From: Chloroflexota bacterium
GTDB lineage: Bacteria > Chloroflexota > Limnocylindria > Limnocylindrales > CSP1-4
Direction: 5' to 3'
NCBI GenBank assembly: GCA_025935655.1
Contig: JAICUV010000103.1
Coordinates: forward strand, 1 to 10,687
Length of the DNA: 10,687 nt
Below, piece after piece: positions 7,011 to 10,687 of the stretch (within the stretch, counting starts at the first letter, position 1; the number at the start of each line of letters is the position of its first letter). The position numbers and the translations under genes were made by a program. Under the pieces are notes generated by a model. That model worked only from the letters and a program-made list of their open reading frames with translations. It was not told where the DNA came from and did not search any database.

Positions 7011-7030
7011 CATGACGAGCCGTCATGACG
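7011..7030. promoter_or_regulatory. Palindromic operator-like site, copy 2
   Basis: CATGACGAGCCGTCATGACG. Arms CATGACG (7011-7017) and CGTCATG (7021-7027) form a perfect 7-bp inverted repeat with a 3-base centre. It is identical at 18 of 20 positions to copy 1 at 5609-5628. It sits 34 bases after the response-regulator stop and 107 bases before the YggT-like ATG, the same distance to the next gene as copy 1. Confidence 0.62.
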
Positions 7031-7047
7031 TCACGCCCCGGGGAGCG

Positions 7048-7062
7048 TGTACTACGGGTACA
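7048..7062. promoter_or_regulatory. Short palindrome TGTAC-N5-GTACA
   Basis: A perfect 5-bp inverted repeat around TACGG, 20 bases after copy 2 of the operator-like site and in the likely promoter region of the YggT-like gene. TACTAC (7050-7055) within it could serve as a weak -10. Evidence is limited to symmetry and position. Confidence 0.22.
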
Positions 7063-7137
7063 GCATTGGCCGGAGTCTCGCCCGGCGGCGGTCGCCAGGC
7101 CCCGCTCCCCCGGATGCGACGTGCACGGGAGCCTGCC

Positions 7138-7554
7138 ATGGCTATCGATCAAGTGGACCAGACGGTCGTCACCCAGGAGCCCACGGCCACCGGCCAGCCG
7201 GCGGTGCAGACGGAGCACCGTCGCGTGACGCGGACGGACCCGGGTGCGGCCGAGACCGCCCGGCGCATCGCGGTCCTCGTGTTCGGGCTGATCCAGATCG
7301 TCATCGGGGCGCGCATCGTCCTGCTGCTGCTGGATGCCCGCGAAGCCAACGTCCTCGTGTCCGCGGTCCTCGGCATCAGCCAGCTGTTCGTGGCGCCGTT
7401 CGAGGGGATGCTCCGCACGGACTCCCTCCACGCCGCAGGTTCCGTCCTCGATATCACCGCGATCGTGGCCCTCGTCGGCTGGACGATCCTGGAGCTCATC
7501 GTGCTCTGGATCATCGGGATCTTCCGGCGCCGGTCGGCCGCAGAGATCGCCTGA
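7138..7554 (+). CDS. YggT-like small membrane protein
   Basis: A 138-residue protein. ATG 7138 is chosen over longer in-frame possibilities because GGGAG (7127-7131) lies 6 bases upstream and the residues before it look non-coding. Residues 1-42 are polar and cytosolic-looking. Membrane helices follow at about 44-67 (RRIAVLVFGLIQIVIGARIV) and 104-128 (LDITAIVALVGWTILELIVL), with an amphipathic stretch between containing SQLFVAPFEGM, which resembles the P(F/L)...P loop of YggT-family proteins. It ends in a basic FRRRS anchor. YggT relatives are linked to osmotic tolerance and cell-division-associated membrane functions, but the role here is unknown. It is the first gene after the regulator and leads the GlsB/CsbD pair. 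Confidence 0.7.
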   Translation: MAIDQVDQTVVTQEPTATGQPAVQTEHRRVTRTDPGAAETARRIAVLVFGLIQIVIGARIVLLLLDAREANVLVSAVLGISQLFVAPFEGMLRTDSLHAAGSVLDITAIVALVGWTILELIVLWIIGIFRRRSAAEIA

Positions 7555-7603
7555 CCGCATCGCACTACCCGCTGCGGACGGGTGAACCACCGCACGCAAC
7601 GCG

Positions 7604-7620
7604 ACCCGCCGCGGGCGGGT
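7604..7620 (+). terminator. GC hairpin between the YggT-like and GlsB-like genes
   Basis: A perfect 7-bp inverted repeat (ACCCGCC / GGCGGGT) with a GCG loop lies 23 bases before the GlsB-like ATG, in an 89-base spacer. It could be a weak terminator, attenuator or mRNA processing/stability structure. No T-tract follows. The same stem length and loop occur at 1208-1224. Confidence 0.3.
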
Positions 7621-7643
7621 ACGACACGAAGGGAGCTGCTTCC

Positions 7644-7910
7644 ATGGGCATCATCGCGTGGATCGTGCTCGGCGCCATCGCCGGGTTCATCGCCAACCTC
7701 ATCATGGGCGGAGGCGAGGGCCTCATCATGATGATCGTCCTCGGGATCGTGGGCGCCGTGGTCGGCGGCTTCATCGCCGGGAGCGTGCTCGGCGTGGCCG
7801 ATGTCACGGGCCTCAACCTGACCAGCCTGGTGGTCGCCGTGTTCGGCGCCATCGTGGTCATCTTCGTCGCGCGGCTCGTCCAGGGTCGCGGCGGAAGCAA
7901 GGCCGTCTGA
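7644..7910 (+). CDS. GlsB/YeaQ/YmgE-type stress membrane protein
   Basis: An 88-residue, almost entirely hydrophobic protein with three membrane helices: about 2-21 (IIAWIVLGAIAGFIANLI), 27-50 (glycine-rich LGIVGAVVGGFIAGSVLG) and 58-79, ending in a basic RGGSKAV tail. The GxIAG and GGxxGGxIAG pattern is that of the transglycosylase-associated/GlsB family, known as general stress and envelope proteins whose biochemical role is unsettled. GGGAG (7631-7635) is 8 bases before the ATG. The stop shares one base with the CsbD start (TGATG), so the two are made together. Length is normal for the family. Confidence 0.88.
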   Translation: MGIIAWIVLGAIAGFIANLIMGGGEGLIMMIVLGIVGAVVGGFIAGSVLGVADVTGLNLTSLVVAVFGAIVVIFVARLVQGRGGSKAV

Positions 7911-8092
7911 TGTCCGACCAGCACGTCAAGGGGGCGGTCAACACCGTCAAGGGCACCGTGAACGAGGGCGTCGGCAAGCTGACCGGCGACAAGAAGCTCG
8001 AGACGAAGGGCAAGGTCCAGAAGGTCCAGGGCAAGACCCAGGACGGCCTGGGGGACGTCAAGGACGCCGTCCGGAAGGCCGGCCGCGACTGA
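7910..8092 (+). CDS. csbD: CsbD family stress-response protein
   Basis: A 60-residue, highly charged soluble protein rich in Lys, Gly and Asp without cysteines or membrane segments. It contains the CsbD pattern KGAVNTVKGTVNEGVGKLTGD (about 8-27), then a second weaker repeat KGKVQKVQGKTQDGLGDVKD, which matches CsbD-like proteins induced by general (SigB-type) or osmotic stress. The molecular function is unknown, and the protein is probably disordered or helical in solution. Its ATG overlaps the GlsB-like stop by one base. A strong intrinsic terminator begins 40 bases after its stop, which marks the end of the plus-strand unit. Confidence 0.92.
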   Translation: MSDQHVKGAVNTVKGTVNEGVGKLTGDKKLETKGKVQKVQGKTQDGLGDVKDAVRKAGRD

Positions 8093-8132
8093 CAATCAGC
8101 GCGTCAACGCGCGAAGTCGCCCAGCGCACAGG

Positions 8133-8162
8133 GAGAAACCCGGCCACCAGGCCGGGTTTCTC
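8133..8162. terminator. Strong intrinsic terminator after csbD
   Basis: A perfect 13-bp inverted repeat: left arm GAGAAACCCGGCC (8133-8145), loop ACCA, right arm GGCCGGGTTTCTC (8150-8162), followed by GTTG. The A-rich left and T-rich right flanks within the arms make it work in both directions, so it may also serve the cupin transcript from the other side. Confidence 0.85.
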
Positions 8163-8176
8163 GTTGCGATCGCTCA

Positions 8177-8231
8177 AGCCGGCCCTCGGACTCGAACCGA
8201 GGACCTGCTGCTGGCCCGCGACCGAACCGGC
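8177..8231 (-). pseudogene. Shortened tRNA-like sequence (tRNA-Thr-type 3' half)
   Basis: On the minus strand a perfect T-arm is present, CTCGG-TTCGAGT-CCGAG (8201-8185), with all five stem pairs and the conserved TTCGA loop. It is preceded by GCAGCAGGTC (8211-8202), like the 3' anticodon stem and variable loop of actinobacterial-type tRNA-Thr, and followed by an acceptor 3' strand GGCCGGC and U discriminator (8184-8177). GCCGGTT at 8231-8225 could pair with that acceptor strand using two G-U pairs. Only 13 bases separate it from the anticodon-stem remnant, where an intact tRNA needs about 31, so the D-arm and anticodon loop are gone. No CCA is encoded. It could be a tRNA relic or an attachment-site half left by an integrated element. 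The match of the 5' part may be chance, given the palindromic GC-rich context. Confidence 0.45.
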
Positions 8232-8276
8232 CGACCACCAACCGCCGACCAGTCCGATCGTGGTGCGCGGTGGGCG

Positions 8277-8669
8277 TCAACCTTCGGGAGCAGTGGGTTT
8301 CCACGGGCCCTCGATGATCGTCGCCTCCTCGTCGCCGGACCAGGGCGGCATCGTCACGCAGATGAACTGGAGCGGCTCGCCACCGGTGCAGCGGTACTGG
8401 AATGCGGTGCCGACGGGGATGTCGATGGACACGCCTGTTTCCAGGACCGTTGTCTGTTCACCTGCGCCATCCCGTCGCCAGATCTGCCCTTCGCCGGAGA
8501 GCACGTACCAGAACTCGCTGACGGTGGCGTGGACGGTCGCGCGATTCACCTGACCGGGCGGGACGGTCGAGTGGATCATGCCGCCGGTCTCGCCTTCCAT
8601 CAGGTAGCGGATCTCGGCCCCGGCAGGCGAGCGGGCATCGGGGGAGGAGGGGAACGGGCGTGTCTGCAT
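8277..8669 (-). CDS. Cupin-domain protein
   Basis: A 130-residue single-domain cupin. GGAGG (8679-8675) sits 5 bases before the ATG, an excellent start. Cupin motif 1 region is VHATVSEFWYVLSGEGQIW (46-64) and motif 2 region is GVSIDIPVGTAFQYRCTG (79-96). The usual metal-binding His set is incomplete: H47 is present, but the second His of HxH is T49 and the motif-2 His is replaced (F90/Q91). A metal-dependent dioxygenase activity is therefore uncertain, and a sugar- or ligand-binding or isomerase-like role is possible. It has no signal peptide. It follows the cupredoxin gene in the same direction after a 99-base spacer that contains a hairpin, so co-transcription is uncertain. Confidence 0.82.
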   Translation of the reverse strand: MQTRPFPSSPDARSPAGAEIRYLMEGETGGMIHSTVPPGQVNRATVHATVSEFWYVLSGEGQIWRRDGAGEQTTVLETGVSIDIPVGTAFQYRCTGGEPLQFICVTMPPWSGDEEATIIEGPWKPTAPEG

Positions 8670-8730
8670 GGGATCCTCCGTGTGCTCCCAGGCATTGTCT
8701 CCGGCGGACGCCTCGATGGCTCTCGGTTGC

Positions 8731-8766
8731 CGCGATCGGATCGAGAACCGTCCCGATGCGATCGCG
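8731..8766. terminator. Long imperfect hairpin just after the cupredoxin gene
   Basis: Arms CGCGATCG-G-ATCG (8731-8743) and CGAT-G-CGATCGCG (8754-8766) pair over 8 bp, a G/G mismatch, then 4 more bp, with a 10-base loop. It starts 2 bases after the cupredoxin stop on the minus strand and ends 51 bases before the cupin Shine-Dalgarno. It most likely terminates or attenuates the cupredoxin transcript; it lacks a T-tract. Confidence 0.45.
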
Positions 8767-8768
8767 CC

Positions 8769-9176
8769 TCACGACGCCGCGACGATGAGGGTGCCACCCA
8801 TGCCCGGGTGGATGGTGCAGGCGAATGCGTACGTCCCGGGCTCAGGGGCCACGAACTCGAGGGTCTCCGACGTGCCGGGCGCAACGACAGGGGACGAGGC
8901 GACGTTGATGGGAGCCCCGAACGTCAGGTCGTGCGGCAGCTCGGACCGGTTCTCGAATGTCACCTGGATCCGGATCCCCGGCTGGACCGTGACCTCGCCG
9001 GGGTCGAAGCGGAGCTCAGTGCCCGGGTCCGTGGCGATCGTGATCGCGGTCACGGGCGGCGTCGCATCGACACCCGGCGCAGTGGCAGCCGGACGTGCGC
9101 TGGGGCTCGATCCGCTGGCACACGCACCCAGGGCGAGGGTGGCGGCGACGAGCACGCCAAGGACTGTCGGTCGCAT
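8769..9176 (-). CDS. Cupredoxin-domain lipoprotein (blue copper)
   Basis: A 135-residue protein with a bacterial lipoprotein signal: hydrophobic VLGVLVAATLALGAC with lipobox LGAC, C19 being the lipidated cysteine. A Ser/Pro/Ala-rich linker (20-44) leads to a plastocyanin-like domain (about 45-135). All type-1 copper ligands are present: H82 (PHDL), C120, H123 and M126 in FACTIHPGMGG. It should be anchored on the outer face of the membrane and act as a one-electron carrier or copper-binding protein; its redox partner is unknown. AAGGAG lies 10 bases before the ATG, a slightly long spacing. Three tandem TTC(A/G)-type repeats are found 67-93 bases upstream (9243-9269). The length is normal for small lipoprotein cupredoxins. 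Confidence 0.9.
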   Translation of the reverse strand: MRPTVLGVLVAATLALGACASGSSPSARPAATAPGVDATPPVTAITIATDPGTELRFDPGEVTVQPGIRIQVTFENRSELPHDLTFGAPINVASSPVVAPGTSETLEFVAPEPGTYAFACTIHPGMGGTLIVAAS

Positions 9177-9215
9177 CGTGGCTTGACTCCTTGTCGGGGC
9201 TTCTGGCTACCCACG

Positions 9216-9269
9216 ACCCTAGCCACGACGTCGGTACGGCCGCCCGAACGCTCGTGAACGTCCGGTGAA
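9216..9269 (-). promoter_or_regulatory. Candidate promoter with tandem PHO-box-like repeats
   Basis: On the minus strand, TTCACC (9269-9264), TTCACG (9258-9253) and TTCGGG (9248-9243) start 11 and 10 bases apart, a helical spacing used by OmpR/PhoB-type regulators and resembling the GTTCACC units of actinobacterial PHO boxes. A -10-like TAGGGT (9221-9216) follows at 21 bases, too far for an unassisted -35/-10 pair but compatible with an activated promoter. The rest of the 226-base spacer 9177-9402 shows no further recognisable feature. Confidence 0.35.
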
Positions 9270-9402
9270 GACGACCCGGCAGGGGACTGGCACCCCGCAC
9301 CGCCGGTCCTGATCTCGGCGTCCCACACCGGGCGTGGCCCACGGCTCGCGCCGGCGCGGAGCCACCGCCTCGCGATCCATGGGTCCGGTCATCGCCGCGA
9401 CG

Positions 9403-9867
9403 TCACGCAGGCAGCGGCTGCAGATGCGACACGTACGCCCCGACCGGCTGCCGGAATCCGACAGCGAGGCGGTTCCAGCCGTTGATCGCGACGATCGCGA
9501 GGGTCAGGGCGACCTGCTCGTCCGGCTCGAACTCGCGAGCCACCTCCTCGTAGACGTCGTCGGGAGCCCCGGTGTCGGACAGGAGCGTGAGCGCCTCGGT
9601 CCAGGCGAGGGCCGCCCGCTCGCGCGACGAGAAGACCGGCGCCTCTCGCCACACGGCGACAAGGTGCAGACGCTGGTCGCCTTCGCCCAGGGCGTGCGCG
9701 TCCTTGGTGTGCATGTCCACGCAGTAGGCACAGCCGTTGATCTGCGACGCGCGCAGCTTGACCAGCTCCCGCAGTTTCGGATCCAGGGGACTGGCATCGA
9801 CGACCCGCTCGAGCTGACCCATCGCTCTCGAAGCCTCGGGAAGGACCTTGTGGTAGTCGAGTCTCAC
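9403..9867 (-). CDS. AhpD-like / carboxymuconolactone decarboxylase family protein
   Basis: A 154-residue protein. GTG 9867-9865 is chosen as the start because AAGGGA lies just upstream (about 7 bases away) and the longer reading would overlap the preceding gene. The family active site INGCAYCVDMHTKDA (43-57) gives C46, C49 and H53, with an upstream acidic residue E34 (LRELVKLRASQ). This CxxC-x3-H set is used by AhpD-like alkylhydroperoxidases for peroxide reduction. The second half (YEEVAREF, ALTLAIVAINGWNRLAVGF) is typical of the CMD fold. It is probably a cytosolic peroxidase or thiol-redox protein; decarboxylase activity is not implied. It lies 13 bases after the reductase gene, so the two form an operon. 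Confidence 0.9.
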   Translation of the reverse strand: MRLDYHKVLPEASRAMGQLERVVDASPLDPKLRELVKLRASQINGCAYCVDMHTKDAHALGEGDQRLHLVAVWREAPVFSSRERAALAWTEALTLLSDTGAPDDVYEEVAREFEPDEQVALTLAIVAINGWNRLAVGFRQPVGAYVSHLQPLPA

Positions 9868-9880
9868 GGTCGGATCCCTT

Positions 9881-10618
9881 TCAGTAGCCGGTGAATTCCT
9901 CGGTTCGGATGTCGTCCTCGTCGACGCCGGAATCGACAAGCATCGTTCGGAGTCCCTGGACCATGCCGGGCGGGCCGGTCAGGTAGTAGATCGCGTTGGC
10001 CACGCCGTCGAGGTGGCGCGTCAGCATCGCGGCATCGATATGGCCGCGCTCGCCCGCCCAGGGCTCCCCGTCGTCCAGCCCTGACATCGTGGGAACGAAC
10101 GACAGGTTGGCGTCCCGGTCCGCCAGCGCGCGGAACTCATCGAGGAATGCCGCGTCCCGGGGTCGACGATTCGCGTAGAACAGGATCACCGGGTACGGCA
10201 GGCCGCCGTCGTGGACCGCCTCGACAAGGATGCTCCGGAACGGGGTGATGCCGATGCCGCCGGTGAGCACCACGGCCGGTCGGCTGGCGTGATGCAGGCG
10301 GAGATCGCCGAACGGCCCTTCGATCCTGACGCGGGTGCCGAGCGGGATCGTCGAGAGGACGCGCTTGAACGCGGTGTCCCGCAACCTGGTCGTGACCATG
10401 ATCACGTCCTCGCTCGGGGCGCTGGAGACCGAGAAACCGCGCGTGTCGCCCTCGCCGTCGGTCTCCGGCGGCTCGAGCAGCGTGATGTCGATGAACTGGC
10501 CCGCCCGGAAGGACCAGTCGACGGGCTTCGCAAAGCGGAACGCCATCGTCCGGTCGGCGACGGCGGCGCGGTCGATGAGTGGCGTCTCGAAGACGGGCCA
10601 GGCCACAGCAGCAGTCAT
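9881..10618 (-). CDS. FAD-binding ferredoxin-NADP reductase-type oxidoreductase
   Basis: A 245-residue flavoprotein with the two-domain FNR layout. The FAD-binding beta-barrel (about 8-108) includes FRAGQFIDI (37-45) and RGFSVSSAP (60-68), the R-x-Y/F-S flavin motif. The NAD(P)-binding domain (about 112-245) includes LTGGIGITPFRSI (118-130), FYANRR (147-152), YYLTGPPGMVQGLR (211-224) and the C-terminal EEFTGY. No 2Fe-2S cysteine cluster is present, so a separate electron acceptor or donor is needed. It transfers electrons between NAD(P)H and a ferredoxin, flavodoxin or partner enzyme. Its ATG lies 3 bases after the stop of an upstream gene (TGA TAA ATG), so it is translated in an operon, and no independent Shine-Dalgarno is clear. 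Confidence 0.92.
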   Translation of the reverse strand: MTAAVAWPVFETPLIDRAAVADRTMAFRFAKPVDWSFRAGQFIDITLLEPPETDGEGDTRGFSVSSAPSEDVIMVTTRLRDTAFKRVLSTIPLGTRVRIEGPFGDLRLHHASRPAVVLTGGIGITPFRSILVEAVHDGGLPYPVILFYANRRPRDAAFLDEFRALADRDANLSFVPTMSGLDDGEPWAGERGHIDAAMLTRHLDGVANAIYYLTGPPGMVQGLRTMLVDSGVDEDDIRTEEFTGY

Positions 10619-10621
10619 TTA

Positions 10622-10687
10622 TCAGGTCTCGTCGAGGTGGGCGTCGACGATGATGGCGGCGCCGGCGAATAGCCGCGAGATCGGGCA
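10622..10687 (-). CDS. C-terminal tail of an unidentified gene (runs off right edge)
   Basis: The last 21 codons before TGA 10624-10622 are visible, ending LFAGAAIIVDAHLDET. Frame choice is supported by G/C third positions and by the tight spacing to the next ATG. The tail contains a short hydrophobic run (LFAGAAIIV), which might be the end of a membrane helix or a buried strand. I cannot identify the family. Its position directly upstream of the reductase suggests that it may be the reductase's redox partner. Confidence 0.55.
   Translation of the reverse strand, partial: CPISRLFAGAAIIVDAHLDET

Noticed and set aside
7026..7033. TGACGTCA eight-base palindrome as a separate operator
   Set aside because: It overlaps the larger repeated 20-bp site; only the larger element recurs at 5609-5628, so the short palindrome is likely incidental.
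8177..8260. Intact tRNA gene on the minus strand
   Set aside because: The T-arm and acceptor side are good, but no D-arm or anticodon stem-loop can be folded at normal spacing from any upstream acceptor strand.
9868..9939. ATG at 9939 as start of the AhpD-like protein (178 residues)
   Set aside because: It would overlap the end of the reductase gene by about 59 bases and add a polar, non-family N-terminus; the GTG at 9867 has a good AAGGGA upstream.
1..10687. CRISPR array, transposase, integrase or prophage genes
   Set aside because: No regularly spaced repeats and no open frame with the DDE, tyrosine-recombinase or phage structural motifs were seen on either strand.

Overview
This is a high-GC window (roughly 70% G+C by eye, with codon third positions almost all G or C) and fairly dense bacterial gene layout. 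GTG and TTG starts are frequent (GH65, SulP, AhpD-like and response-regulator genes). The gene content (split LigD-type repair proteins, ArsR+SulP pair, GlsB/CsbD stress proteins, lipoprotein cupredoxin) fits a soil or freshwater Chloroflexota (for example Limnocylindria-like) or an actinobacterium. That placement is inference; no taxonomic marker gene is present.

Layout. (1) 1-1203, plus strand: the C-terminal end of a LigD-type 3'-phosphoesterase overlapping a stand-alone ATP-dependent DNA ligase, i.e. an NHEJ LigD divided into separate polypeptides. (2) 1231-3318, minus: a solitary GH65-type glycoside hydrolase-like gene, convergent with the ligase across a short hairpin-bearing gap. (3) 3441-5530, minus: a cysteine-free ArsR-family repressor translationally coupled (GTGA overlap) to a SulP anion transporter with a C-terminal STAS domain. 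(4) 5735-8092, plus: a DUF4177-like small protein, a possible frameshifted small membrane protein, an orphan OmpR-type response regulator with a degenerate receiver, then three small stress/envelope proteins (YggT-like, GlsB/YeaQ-like, CsbD), closed by a very clear intrinsic terminator. (5) 8177-8231: a shortened tRNA-like sequence (3' half of a threonine-type tRNA, minus strand). (6) 8277-9176, minus: a cupin protein and a blue-copper lipoprotein. (7) 9403-10687, minus: an AhpD/CMD-like protein, a ferredoxin-NADP reductase-type flavoprotein and the tail of an unidentified upstream gene in one operon.

Functional picture. The window reads as accessory housekeeping and stress biology: double-strand break repair, anion transport under a metal-independent ArsR regulator, an envelope/osmotic stress set that may be controlled by the neighbouring atypical regulator, and redox proteins (cupredoxin, peroxidase-like CMD, flavin reductase).

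The most notable non-coding signal is a pair of near-identical 20-bp sites (18/20 identical), each a palindrome of the form CATGAC-N5-GTCATG. They lie in the two promoter regions that bracket the DUF4177/response-regulator block (5609-5628 and 7011-7030) and look like operators of one local regulator. No mobile element, integrase, CRISPR array, rRNA or intact tRNA was found.
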